A stretch of DNA of 64,000 nucleotides from Listeria goaensis (GTDB lineage: Bacteria > Bacillota > Bacilli > Lactobacillales > Listeriaceae): assembly GCF_900186125.1 (NCBI RefSeq), contig NZ_FYBQ01000002.1:310001-374000 (forward strand). Reading direction: 5' to 3'. This document shows, in pieces, positions 51,144 to 58,718 of the stretch; the first letter of the stretch is position 1, and each line of letters opens with the position of its first letter. The notes under the pieces were generated by a model, which saw nothing but the letters and a program-made list of their open reading frames with translations, ran no database searches and was not told where the DNA came from. Position numbers and translations under genes: made by a program.

Positions 51144-51523
51144 CTTTTCGACTCCAACAACTCTGGATTTTGCCATTTATTGCCCCTAATCTCGATATCG
51201 TCTGTCACTTCCCATAAGTCCTCAGCCACGTTTTCCCACTCGTATATAAATTTACCTTCATCGAATATCACAACACCCCAACATTCACTATAATCGTCCC
51301 AACCGATGTCCCCTTCAAAAATCTTCTTGCCGTTTTTGTCGTGCAAGCCTGTGTATTGCATCAACTCGATGCTATCTATACAAGGATAAAATCCGTGCGC
51401 TTTCCCGTGCTCGTCTCGACTTTCTAAGTAACCTAAATGACCGCCGTCGTCAAAGGTTAGTTCTTTAACTGTTTGTAACGTTCCAGATTCGTCATGCCAA
51501 ACTCTAAACTCAATCTCTCTCAT
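51140..51523 (-). CDS. YopX family phage protein
   Basis: 127 residues. The N-terminal IEFRVWHDESG and the LMQYTGLHDKNGKKIFEGDI motif are typical of YopX. These proteins form small multimers in many phages with no proven role. It overlaps genes on both sides. Confidence 0.88.
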   Translation of the reverse strand: MREIEFRVWHDESGTLQTVKELTFDDGGHLGYLESRDEHGKAHGFYPCIDSIELMQYTGLHDKNGKKIFEGDIGWDDYSECWGVVIFDEGKFIYEWENVAEDLWEVTDDIEIRGNKWQNPELLESKR

Positions 51524-51764
51524 TTTCTAAATCCTCCCCGTCAAAGTCAAAATGCATAAAAGCGTCCATGATATCAGCTACTTCTACCTGACCAACGTAC
51601 TCTTCATCTTTTGTGAAACATGAGAATTCAACTGGGGTCATTTCTAGACAGTCCACGTGATAAACGACCTTATCATAATTAGGAGCCTGATAGATAATAG
51701 CAATCTCGTCATCAAACGTGATATCAAGTTTACACGCTTTGCAGCTTGGTCTTATTTTACTCAT
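51510..51764 (-). CDS. Small zinc-finger-like phage protein
   Basis: 84 residues from ATG 51764 with GGAGG upstream. CKACKLDI and HVDCLE can form one zinc site; the tail is acidic. The function is unknown. Confidence 0.65.
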   Translation of the reverse strand: MSKIRPSCKACKLDITFDDEIAIIYQAPNYDKVVYHVDCLEMTPVEFSCFTKDEEYVGQVEVADIMDAFMHFDFDGEDLENERD

Positions 51765-51945
51765 TGTCCACAACCTCCAATCCATCTTTCCATACAAAGA
51801 ACGCATAACCTATTTCAAATCTCACCCAAACCATATTTTTAGGTAGAAATGTCGCGTTGTTACAGGTTCTTTCAATCACGCCAAACTAGCCACGGCGGAA
51901 CATGAGAGAAGTGTAATTCACTCGCACTCTATCGCCTATTTTCAT
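51757..51945 (-). pseudogene. Small phage gene broken by an in-frame amber codon
   Basis: ATG 51945 has a good GGAGG. The frame encodes 19 residues (MKIGDRVRVNYTSLMFRRG), then TAG at 51886-51888, then 42 further open codons (FGVIERTCNNATFLPKNMVW and on) up to a TAA that overlaps the next start. The two parts read as one SH3-like small protein. Either the gene is dead or the amber codon is suppressed. Confidence 0.65.
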
Positions 51946-51969
51946 TGTCTAATTCCTCCATTTCACATT

Positions 51970-52191
51970 TCATACAGTCACGTTTTCAGCGCTTGCACCG
52001 CGCAATTCTATTTTTTTGTTGCACGCAGTACAATTTACATAATAGCCTCCACAGCCCGTTCTCAATCTGTAGTTGGACCACTGAATTTCGTCTTCAAATT
52101 CCAATTCTTCTTCGCAATAAGGGCACTCTAGTGTAATATGAGATGGTATATAGTGTATTTTATATGCCGCTTCTTTTAGTTCGGCTTTCAT
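51970..52191 (-). CDS. Small zinc-ribbon phage protein
   Basis: 73 residues from ATG 52191, which has AAGGAG; upstream in-frame ATGs lie in the previous gene. CPYCEEE and CTACNKK form a four-Cys zinc ribbon. Unknown role. Confidence 0.7.
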   Translation of the reverse strand: MKAELKEAAYKIHYIPSHITLECPYCEEELEFEDEIQWSNYRLRTGCGGYYVNCTACNKKIELRGASAENVTV

Positions 52192-52385
52192 TCCGCACGC
52201 TCCTTCTCCAATTTTCTCCCACAAATTGGGCAGTAGTTTATTTTTGCACCTTCTAACACATCGTTTGTCCTCACCCACAATTGTCCACTGTGAACCTTGG
52301 TGTAAATAAATGTCTCAAATGGGCTAATCATGTATTCATGTATGTGTTTGGGGTGCCTGACAGTACAATATATACATTCTTCCAT
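52188..52385 (-). CDS. Small zinc-ribbon phage protein
   Basis: 65 residues. CIYC at the start and CPICGRKL at the end can form a zinc site. It follows the previous stop directly and overlaps the next gene by four bases. Confidence 0.7.
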   Translation of the reverse strand: MEECIYCTVRHPKHIHEYMISPFETFIYTKVHSGQLWVRTNDVLEGAKINYCPICGRKLEKERAE

Positions 52386-52688
52386 TCACTCGTCCTCCTC
52401 TACTGGCACCGCGAACTGCCAATACCCCTCATCGATAGCCTTTATTTCTGTTTCGGTGAATTTGTATTTATAGCCTGCGTCAAACACCTTGTATTCTTCT
52501 AAAAATACAAACTTATTGTTATCGATGCGCTGGTGCAAAATAGGATTTATCACAGAAGGTAATATAACCCGATAGAGTGGCTCTTTCTCGACTTCGTAGC
52601 CGTTTAGGAGCGCTTTGAGGGCTGTTTGTTTATTATCATGAACCCATTCGCTAAGTTCGTACGGTGCAATGCGATAGTAAATACCATT
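52386..52688 (-). pseudogene. DUF1642-like gene with a shifted start
   Basis: About 100 codons read as a good protein: YYRIAPYELSEWV, PLYRVILPSV, FLEEYKVFDAGYKYKFT and the DUF1642-like end EIKAIDEGYWQFAVPVEE. A ribosome site and ATG (52685-52687) stand at the right place but in a different frame, and no ATG, GTG or TTG opens the right frame before its stop at 52689-52691. A single-base deletion at the start codon explains this. An ATT at 52682 could be a poor substitute. Confidence 0.65.
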
Positions 52689-52702
52689 TCACTCACTCCT
52701 CT

Positions 52703-52894
52703 TTAGCTTAGTAATTCTGAACGCATTTGGTTGAATGCCTCTTCAACAGAAGCATCTGACATAGAATCTGTTTCTTTGAGCGTCAAATAATTTGTATGCA
52801 CTAAACTAGCAACTTGACGTTGTGTATCGTAATTTCTTTTTTCTAAACGTTCTAAAAGAGTTTTATCTTGTTTGGTTAACACGTCTTTTTGCAT
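52703..52894 (-). CDS. Small phage protein, unknown
   Basis: 63 residues, helical and charged (DKTLLERLEKRNYDTQRQVA). A good GGAG site precedes ATG. No family is recognised. Confidence 0.55.
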   Translation of the reverse strand: MQKDVLTKQDKTLLERLEKRNYDTQRQVASLVHTNYLTLKETDSMSDASVEEAFNQMRSELLS

Positions 52895-52910
52895 TTACTA
52901 GCATCTCCTT

Positions 52911-53078
52911 TTATATATTTGAGATTATTAGTGTTTCTCGCGGTACTTGATACACCATAGTTTCATTAAAATAAACCAAAACACATTGCGTTTTATCGCG
53001 CTCTTTATAAATTTCGTATTTTTCGCCAACTACGAACGGCGCGTTAGGTACTTTTTTTATGATTTCAGCTTTTTTCAT
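52911..53078 (-). CDS. Small phage protein, 55 residues
   Basis: ATG at 53078 overlaps the previous stop (ATGA). The peptide begins MKKAEIIKKVPNAPFVVGEK and shows an SH3-like beta pattern (YEIYKERDKTQCVLVYF). It fills an otherwise empty gap in a tightly packed operon. The function is unknown. Confidence 0.65.
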   Translation of the reverse strand: MKKAEIIKKVPNAPFVVGEKYEIYKERDKTQCVLVYFNETMVYQVPRETLIISNI

Positions 53079-53296
53079 CGATTTCTTACCGTCCCGTCCG
53101 GCTCGAAGAAATAGCCTTTTAAGTTAGCTTCGATTCGCATTGTGCGAACTGCTCCAAGTTTTCGCGCCTTTTTTTCCGCTTTTACAAAAGCGGACCTGTA
53201 ATTTTGAGCGTCCACATCGCACTCAAAATATTTAAATTTTTGTTTTAAAAACTTCACTCGTAGCTTGACGGTGTAAGTTTTGTCAAGATTCCGCAT
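53075..53296 (-). CDS. Small basic phage protein, unknown
   Basis: 73 residues with AGGAG upstream. Alternating strand and helix with many Lys and Arg; the RSAFVKAEKKARKLG helix is notable. No family is recognised. It overlaps the replisome gene by 14 bases. Confidence 0.6.
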   Translation of the reverse strand: MRNLDKTYTVKLRVKFLKQKFKYFECDVDAQNYRSAFVKAEKKARKLGAVRTMRIEANLKGYFFEPDGTVRNR

Positions 53297-54194
53297 TTCT
53301 CTTCACTCCTAACTCTTTCTTGATTTTTTCAACTTCAGCTGCAATAACGGCTTTTTCTTCGTTTGATCGTTCGCTTTGCGGAGAAGTTGCTTGCTCTTCT
53401 TTGTTGAACCAATCTGGGAGTACTTCTTGCTTCGTGTTTTTTCTAAATGTATTATTATTTTTAGTTTCTGTCGTCATATCATATTCATCATTCCAACGGC
53501 GTTGATAAAACCATGTTCCGCCTTGCGCGATAAATTGATGCTCTGTATTCTTAGCTTGTAAATGTTGTTTATATGCCATGATGCCGTTCTGAATTTCTTT
53601 ATTGCTCACACCCTCTTTTATAGCTTTTTGATATGCTTTAAAAGCGTCTTCTTTGCGTTCTTTGCGAGGGTATAATTGCCAAAGCTTTGAAAAATCGGAT
53701 TGTAAATTAGTCTTATCGCTTTTATTTACTTTACTTTTATTTACTTTACTTTCCTTTACTTTACTTTGGGGATTAATGTTTACATTAACTTCCCTTAATT
53801 CGTTGTTATTGTCTACATTAATCCAGTGAAGTGTCGGTTTTCGTGTTTTTCGCCTTTTTGTCGCTTCCGAAAATGTCGCTTGAATTTTAGAACTCGTTAA
53901 TACCTTAGCCGAGTTGAACAGGGATTCGTCAAAAAACCCCCATACAACTAAGCGGTTTACAATCTGATCTAATAATTCTTTGCTGGTACCTGGCAATCTT
54001 TTTAAAAGTTTTGCTTTCATCAGCTCATCCCATACAGCGAAGTATCCTTTTTCATATACCGCACATAACAGTTTGATGACAGCTAGCTCACCTTTAATAC
54101 CAAATTCCCCAGCAATTGCTTCTATTTTCTCGTCTTCAAAAATATGAACATCTAAAGGAAAGTAATCCAGCCCTTCTTTTTTAGGCCTTGCCAC
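53283..54194 (-). CDS. Replisome organizer, Lin1244/Lin1753-domain type
   Basis: 303 residues. The N-terminal 100 residues (MARPKKEGLDYFPLDVHIFE, then IEAIAGEFGIKGELAVIKLL) are a Lin1244/Lin1753 (DUF4373) winged-helix domain found in phage initiators. A Lys/Ser/Val-rich linker follows, encoded by tandem DNA repeats, then a helical domain (WQLYPRKERKEDAFKAYQKA). It should bind the phage origin, probably inside its own gene, and load the host helicase. No separate helicase loader gene is seen. Confidence 0.82.
   Translation of the reverse strand: MARPKKEGLDYFPLDVHIFEDEKIEAIAGEFGIKGELAVIKLLCAVYEKGYFAVWDELMKAKLLKRLPGTSKELLDQIVNRLVVWGFFDESLFNSAKVLTSSKIQATFSEATKRRKTRKPTLHWINVDNNNELREVNVNINPQSKVKESKVNKSKVNKSDKTNLQSDFSKLWQLYPRKERKEDAFKAYQKAIKEGVSNKEIQNGIMAYKQHLQAKNTEHQFIAQGGTWFYQRRWNDEYDMTTETKNNNTFRKNTKQEVLPDWFNKEEQATSPQSERSNEEKAVIAAEVEKIKKELGVKRNAES
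53722..53767. repeat. Tandem 15-base repeats inside the replisome gene, candidate phage origin
   Basis: TTATTTACTTTACTT occurs twice in tandem (53722-53736 and 53737-53751), followed by a third copy that differs in the first three bases. The tract is AT-rich. Gram-positive phages often place origin iterons within the initiator gene. Confidence 0.55.
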
Positions 54195-54198
54195 GCTA

Positions 54199-54846
54199 TC
54201 ACTTCCTTAAATTTAGTTTTTCTAAATCTTTTTTATCTAGTTTCACTGGAATAACCTTATACAACTTCATGAAAGTTTCTAGTCCTATTTGGTGCTGTTC
54301 TGTGTGGTGTTTGCGGCATAGCGCCATAAAACGATGTTCCTCGTGATTAATTTTATTTCGATTGCGTCCCATTCCAACTGCTTCAACATGCGCTATGTCG
54401 CTTTTATCGCGACAAATGCAACACTGTCCGTACATCAAGCAATAGTAGAACCATGCGTTATTTTCGAGCAAGTACTCATAGTGCTGTTTCAGCAGTATAC
54501 GGTGTTTAAGCACGAATTTTATTAAGAACGCGATCCATTCCGTGGCTTCGTTGCACGTAGCGGAAGCATGGCTAAACATTTCGCCAGTTTTAGCCTCATA
54601 ATCAAATCTTAAGAATTCTTTTACGCATTCTGGTTCATCACCAGTGAACAACGCAATATCGCGTATGAGAGCGTATGAGAGCTTTCTTTGCTTGACTGTG
54701 ATGCCTCGGTTGTCCAATAAACGAAGTTTGACATAGTTATCACCGCCGCGAGCTAAAAGCTGTAAATAATTCTCGTTGATTTCATCGTCTATTAGCTCGA
54801 GCAATATTCGATTATCTTTTGCTTTTAGCACTTTGGCGTATTCCAT
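54199..54846 (-). CDS. Putative HNHc nuclease (phage recombination)
   Basis: 215 residues. The C-terminal part has the family motif: CCICRDKSDIAHVEAVGMGR, then FMALCRKHHTEQHQIG, which gives the Cys and His ligands of an HNH-like zinc finger. This putative HNHc_6 family is usually encoded beside a phage single-strand annealing protein, as here. It shares one base with the ERF stop. Confidence 0.85.
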   Translation of the reverse strand: MEYAKVLKAKDNRILLELIDDEINENYLQLLARGGDNYVKLRLLDNRGITVKQRKLSYALIRDIALFTGDEPECVKEFLRFDYEAKTGEMFSHASATCNEATEWIAFLIKFVLKHRILLKQHYEYLLENNAWFYYCLMYGQCCICRDKSDIAHVEAVGMGRNRNKINHEEHRFMALCRKHHTEQHQIGLETFMKLYKVIPVKLDKKDLEKLNLRK

Positions 54847-55523
54847 TACAACATACTCCCTTGTCTTTCTGTTCCTTCTGGTAATTGTTCAGATGGTTTT
54901 TTTGTTTGTTTCAGCTTCTTTTTGTTCTCTGAACGGACATCGTTTATACATTTTTTTATTAGACCAGATTGCTCTGTATTTAGATTCTCAATTAAATCCA
55001 CTTGTATTTTTGTTTTTCTCTTAAGCGTTTCCCACGTTGTGTTAAAATCTAAATTCATTTCCGCAGATAAACTATTAACTAAACCATTTATAATTGGAAC
55101 TTCATTTGCTTCTATCTTTTTAGGCATCGTTTCAACAGCTGTATTTCCATCATCATCTTGGTCGCTCGTGATTCCGAAAACAGCAGATAGAGCATAGCGC
55201 CTAGCGTATGTTGCCGCAGAACCAAATCCTTGAGCGTCTCGTTTTGTTGCCGGCAATTTTATTGGGTCATAAAAGACGAACTCGCCTTCTTCATGCCACA
55301 ATTGTGTGGATACTGCAACACTTTGCTCATCACTAGAAATTTGTTGCGTATAAGACAGACCTGTACCTTTTAAAGCATCGTCTATGACTTCTACGATATT
55401 TTCAAGAGGTACATATTTACTTTCGAAAAATGGGTTGCTGGCATCCTTTAACGGTTGCTTTAAATTCTCCCTGAATTCGCAAAGACTTTTAGCAATCTCT
55501 GTAATTTCTTCACTTTTTTCCAT
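54846..55523 (-). CDS. ERF-family single-strand annealing protein
   Basis: 225 residues. The ERF core is clear: KDASNPFFESKYVPLENIVEVI, then LPATKRDAQGFGSAATYARRYAL and ITSDQDDDGN. It pairs complementary single strands in phage recombination and works with the SSB encoded downstream. Confidence 0.92.
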   Translation of the reverse strand: MEKSEEITEIAKSLCEFRENLKQPLKDASNPFFESKYVPLENIVEVIDDALKGTGLSYTQQISSDEQSVAVSTQLWHEEGEFVFYDPIKLPATKRDAQGFGSAATYARRYALSAVFGITSDQDDDGNTAVETMPKKIEANEVPIINGLVNSLSAEMNLDFNTTWETLKRKTKIQVDLIENLNTEQSGLIKKCINDVRSENKKKLKQTKKPSEQLPEGTERQGSML

Positions 55524-55535
55524 CTTAAATACCTC

Positions 55536-55766
55536 CTACCAATATCTTGGTATTTCTTTTTTTAACTCAGCGACGTGCTCGCCTACTTCCTCATACGCTT
55601 CAAGTAAATCTTCGTACACTTGTGAGCCGCCTAAAGATTTAGCGTGTTTCTTTAATGCTTCGTAGAATTCTCTTAGCTCTTTCGTGTGATCAAAAACCGT
55701 TTCCTTAAGATTCGTTATTTCGAATGATTCCATCGTTCCGTCTTCTAAATCAGAAGTATTTATCAT
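55536..55766 (-). CDS. Small acidic phage protein, unknown
   Basis: 76 residues with GGAGGG. Helical and acidic (KELREFYEALKKHAKSLGG, EDLLEAYEEVGEHVAELK). No family is recognised. Confidence 0.6.
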   Translation of the reverse strand: MINTSDLEDGTMESFEITNLKETVFDHTKELREFYEALKKHAKSLGGSQVYEDLLEAYEEVGEHVAELKKEIPRYW

Positions 55767-55815
55767 CTACTATCCCTCCATTTACTTTTTTGGGAGTTGA
55801 TGCTACAATACATTT

Positions 55816-55870
55816 GTGTATGTTTGTAAGCATTTTTCCCTGAACGCCACTTTGCCGAGTGGTGTTTTTT
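55816..55870 (+). ncRNA. Short plus-strand RNA opposing the early operon
   Basis: TTTACT (55781-55786), a 17-base spacer and TACAAT (55804-55809, preceded by TGC) make a strong promoter. A terminator follows after about 30 bases: CGCCACT/AGTGGTG plus six T (55845-55870). The RNA would be about 55 nt, and its terminator overlaps the end of the convergent 50-codon membrane gene. Confidence 0.55.
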
Positions 55871-56021
55871 ATTGTGCAAAATTCAAAATTAAAACTGTCA
55901 ATGATAGAATGAGCGCAAACACTACAGCACACCCAAACACGATTGATATACATATATCTGAAACACTCCATTCCGTTTCTTCATCTTCATAAAAGAAGAA
56001 ATGTTCTAGTTTTTTTAACAT
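55869..56021 (-). CDS. Small single-helix membrane protein, 50 residues
   Basis: ATG at 56021 follows AAGGTGAC and overlaps the previous stop. The first 20 residues are acidic and aromatic; the rest is one strong membrane helix (ICISIVFGCAVVFALILSL and on). A longer frame in another register (55750-55971) lacks a ribosome site and is rejected. Unknown role. Confidence 0.6.
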   Translation of the reverse strand: MLKKLEHFFFYEDEETEWSVSDICISIVFGCAVVFALILSLTVLILNFAQ

Positions 56022-56206
56022 TTTGTCACCTTCTTCATTTTCTTTTCGTGTCTCGCTTGTAAATACTCATTAGTAAAAATATAGTTAATAAATGGTTTTC
56101 GCTCTCGTTCTATGCCCTTCTCTTTTTCGATGGCTTTTTGGTAAGAAAACACGGTTAATTGGCACACGATTACTATAGAAATAACAAAAAGTAAAAATAA
56201 AATCAT
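56015..56206 (-). CDS. Small membrane-anchored phage protein
   Basis: 63 residues: one N-terminal membrane helix (about 2-19), then a basic tail (RHEKKMKKVTK). It overlaps its neighbours by a few bases. Unknown role. Confidence 0.6.
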   Translation of the reverse strand: MILFLLFVISIVIVCQLTVFSYQKAIEKEKGIERERKPFINYIFTNEYLQARHEKKMKKVTKC

Positions 56207-56472
56207 TGTGTCTCAACCTCTCTCTTGCTTGACTTAATTTCTTCAATCGGTATTACCGTCTTCATTCTTCCATTTTCAAGCATTATATTTTGATCGTTTG
56301 GGAATGTTAACGGTTCGCTTGGTTTGTCTTTCATTGGTGCGCGGTCGAATATGTCATTAACCACTTTCAAATCAACGTTCGGTCTGTAACCAGTTTCAGG
56401 GTCAAAATAATCTACGATTTCATAATTACTTAAATCTAGATTATTTACTTCCGTAGCTTTTTTCCTTGCCAT
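56203..56472 (-). CDS. Small phage protein, unknown
   Basis: 89 residues, hydrophilic, with no clear domain. IVDYFDPETGYRPNVDL and a C-terminal IPIEEIKSSKREVE helix are visible. It overlaps the next gene by four bases. Confidence 0.6.
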   Translation of the reverse strand: MARKKATEVNNLDLSNYEIVDYFDPETGYRPNVDLKVVNDIFDRAPMKDKPSEPLTFPNDQNIMLENGRMKTVIPIEEIKSSKREVETQ

Positions 56473-56486
56473 GCTAACACCTCATT

Positions 56487-57017
56487 TCATTTTAAATATC
56501 CTAGTTCTTTCCAGTGCTTTTGCCTGTACCTAATCATTTCAGGTAAATTAAAGTTATAGCTGTCGCATATTGACGGTAATAGGCTATTTTTTATCATCAC
56601 TTCATCTAATAACTCGTTAACGTACTCCCTGATTTCTCTTCTCTCGCCTTGCTTCAAATGATTCATATCTTTTGCTAGCAAGTGCGCTATCCTGTTAGCG
56701 CTCTCGTCTTCCTCCAGCTGTTCTTTAGTAGCTAGAGTTTTGAAACATAGCGGGTGACCACTTACCTCGTCCGCAAACGGTACTACATACGGCGAGAATT
56801 TCGCCAATAACTTACGAGCTAAAATATTTTCATCTAAGCTCTCGGTAATACCTTGCATAATCTCCCGTGGCATATTCCTTTCGCCTGTTGAGTAATGACC
56901 TATCGCAGGTCTACTAACATGTGCTATACCTGCTAACTCCTTTTGCTGATACTTCCCTTTAAGTTCTTGCATTTCTGATGCCACGTTTGCTGATGTGGCG
57001 ATGATTTCTTTTTGCAT
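56487..57017 (-). CDS. XRE-type helix-turn-helix regulator, early operon
   Basis: 176 residues with AAGGAG. The first 65 residues read as a helix-turn-helix (YQQKELAGIAHVSRPAIGHYSTGERNMP). A helical C-terminal domain of about 100 residues follows. It could set early gene timing. A known phage role is not recognised. Confidence 0.7.
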   Translation of the reverse strand: MQKEIIATSANVASEMQELKGKYQQKELAGIAHVSRPAIGHYSTGERNMPREIMQGITESLDENILARKLLAKFSPYVVPFADEVSGHPLCFKTLATKEQLEEDESANRIAHLLAKDMNHLKQGERREIREYVNELLDEVMIKNSLLPSICDSYNFNLPEMIRYRQKHWKELGYLK

Positions 57018-57089
57018 GTCTTTCTCCTTTTTTTATGTGTAGTAAATTAAATTGTAGTGCTACTTGGTTTATTAGTATCTTTAAACTGT

Positions 57090-57863
57090 TCAAATAACTT
57101 TTAAATGGTCTATATTATCTGTTCTAATTCCAAATTGAATAGCCATTTCTTTTACAACTGTTAAATAAATTTCAATCAGTCGTTTTTCTTCCGCTATACA
57201 ATCCAATTTGTTCAGCTTCTGAATACTCGTCTTGCTCATGCCCTTCGCAGACATTTTTATTTTTCTGTTCTCTAGTCGTCTATTTAAATCGCAATGAGCA
57301 CGACTTTCAAACCTTTCATAACTCATATTAATAACTGACCTGTAAGGTTCAGTTCCTCCAAAGTTATTAGCTATCTTACGCAAAATAGTCTTAACTTTAT
57401 CTCTCCACTCGTTAGCGTTCACGCTGAAAATCATCTTCATATCATTGATTTCTGATTTCGCTTCTTTTGCTTCTCTTTCAGCGTTTGCAACTGCTAGAAA
57501 CATTTGGTTAAACATTTGTAATTCAGGGCTTAAATTTGAAGTATCAAGTTGCTTTTTAATGTGTTGCTCCATTTTGTTGAAAGCTTCAATATACTTAAGC
57601 TTAAATTGAAGAGCTTTCTTTCCAGTAAAACCCATTGCAAGTAAAGTGAATCCGTCACGGTTCATGTAAACGATTCTGTATTGTTGTTTATTTTGAGGAT
57701 GGGTGTAAATATCTTCGCGAAATAGGTCTGTCCAATTTTGGACCACCCCTTTTAGGTTATCCAAATCCCTTAATACATGTTTGTGTTCCTTCTCAAAACC
57801 TTCTGCCACATTTAAACTACTTGTAACCGCTTCTTGATTTTTCATAATAACTAATTCATTCAT
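57090..57863 (-). CDS. Rha/ORF6C-type phage antirepressor
   Basis: 257 residues with AGGAGG. Residues about 5-100 match the Rha family (EKEHKHVLRDLDNL, YRIVYMNRDGFTLLAMGFTGKKALQFKLKYIEAFN). The last 120 residues match the ORF6C C-terminal domain (NEWRDKVKTILRKIANNFGG, YERFESRAHCDLNRRL). Such proteins counter repressors and favour lytic growth. Confidence 0.85.
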   Translation of the reverse strand: MNELVIMKNQEAVTSSLNVAEGFEKEHKHVLRDLDNLKGVVQNWTDLFREDIYTHPQNKQQYRIVYMNRDGFTLLAMGFTGKKALQFKLKYIEAFNKMEQHIKKQLDTSNLSPELQMFNQMFLAVANAEREAKEAKSEINDMKMIFSVNANEWRDKVKTILRKIANNFGGTEPYRSVINMSYERFESRAHCDLNRRLENRKIKMSAKGMSKTSIQKLNKLDCIAEEKRLIEIYLTVVKEMAIQFGIRTDNIDHLKVI

Positions 57864-57900
57864 TCCTTACACCTCCTGTTTGTCGCTAAGTGTTTTATAG

Positions 57901-58107
57901 CTATGTTGTTTGTCTATCACTTAGTAGATCGTTTACGGTTACCCCTAGCGCTTTGGCGAGTTTATCGGCTTTTTCTAATGTTGGGGAGTACTTATTGTTT
58001 TCAAGGTCGCTAAGCGTTGATGCTGGAATCCCTGATTTTTCACCTAATACTTGTAAGCTAAAGTTTTTTTGGAGCCGTATTTTTTTAATTCGCTGACCGA
58101 CTTTCAA
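57901..58107 (-). CDS. Cro-like XRE repressor (switch A, leftward)
   Basis: 68 residues from TTG 58107, eight bases after AGGAGG; a GTG three codons earlier is part of that site. KNFSLQVLGEKSGIPASTLSDLENNKYSPTLEKADKLAKAL is a standard helix-turn-helix. It faces away from the HTH gene at 58255 across a shared operator region, so the two form a switch. Confidence 0.85.
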   Translation of the reverse strand: MKVGQRIKKIRLQKNFSLQVLGEKSGIPASTLSDLENNKYSPTLEKADKLAKALGVTVNDLLSDRQTT

Positions 58108-58125
58108 GTTTCTCACCTCCTAAAC

Positions 58126-58199
58126 ATTACGATTTTTCGTAACTTTATTTATAGTTTATCCGAAAACTCGGAACATGTCAACAAGTTTTCGGAAACTTT
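58126..58199. promoter_or_regulatory. Operator and promoters of switch A
   Basis: The palindrome TTACGATTTTTCGTAA (58126-58142) and an inverted pair CCGAAAACT / AGTTTTCGG (58160-58193) lie between the divergent HTH genes. The leftward promoter is TTGACA (58176-58181), a 17-base spacer and TAAACT (58153-58158), and it overlaps the inverted repeats. Confidence 0.6.
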
Positions 58200-58254
58200 T
58201 TCAAGTAAGTAGATTACACTAGTTATAACGGTATTTCGTAAGGAGGATATTATT

Positions 58255-58488
58255 TTGAATAACGTAGATTTAATTGCAGATAGAATGATTACATTAGCCA
58301 ACCAACAAAATTTAACTATAAATAGACTTGCAACCCTCGCTGGGTTACCAGGCGCTACATTAAATGATTTAGCTAACAAAAAAGGTAAATCTGTAAAATT
58401 CGATATCATCACTAGCATTTGTCCCATTCTTCGCATCTCCGTCACCGAGTTCCTCGACTTCCCGCCGTACAACGAGGTGGAGAGATGA
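58255..58488 (+). CDS. Small HTH regulator 1 of a three-gene operon
   Basis: 77 residues from TTG 58255 with AGGAGG at 58241-58246. NLTINRLATLAGLPGATLNDL is the helix-turn-helix, and it ends EFLDFPPYNEVER. It shares that ending and much of its fold with the next gene, so the two are paralogues. The recognition helix differs, which suggests different sites. Confidence 0.8.
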   Translation: MNNVDLIADRMITLANQQNLTINRLATLAGLPGATLNDLANKKGKSVKFDIITSICPILRISVTEFLDFPPYNEVER

Positions 58489-58718
58489 ATGACCACGAAT
58501 TAATTTTTGAACGTCTCTACTTTCTGTTACGAGAAAGAAATTTAACAATGAACAGACTTGCTACACTATCAGGACTAAGACAATCTACACTTAGTTCGCT
58601 TGAAGCGCGTCCTACTGGTGTTCCTAAAGCCGATACAATACGCTTGATTTGCCAAGCCCTAGAAATATCCGTCCACGAGTTCTTCGACTTCCCGCCTTAT
58701 AATGAGGTGGAGAGATGA
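58485..58718 (+). CDS. Small HTH regulator 2 of a three-gene operon
   Basis: 77 residues from ATG 58485, inside the stop of the previous gene (ATGA). NLTMNRLATLSGLRQSTLSSLEA is the helix-turn-helix; it ends EFFDFPPYNEVER. The DNA at the two gene ends is nearly the same, a recent tandem duplication. It may dimerise with the first. Confidence 0.8.
   Translation: MNDHELIFERLYFLLRERNLTMNRLATLSGLRQSTLSSLEARPTGVPKADTIRLICQALEISVHEFFDFPPYNEVER

Noticed and set aside
53722..53767. CRISPR-like array
   Set aside because: The repeats are back to back without unique spacers and lie inside a coding gene. No CRISPR array or cas gene is seen in the window.
55750..55971. 73-codon minus-strand frame
   Set aside because: It has no ribosome site, and the same DNA encodes a better supported 50-residue membrane protein (55869-56021) with a good site and an overlap with its neighbour.
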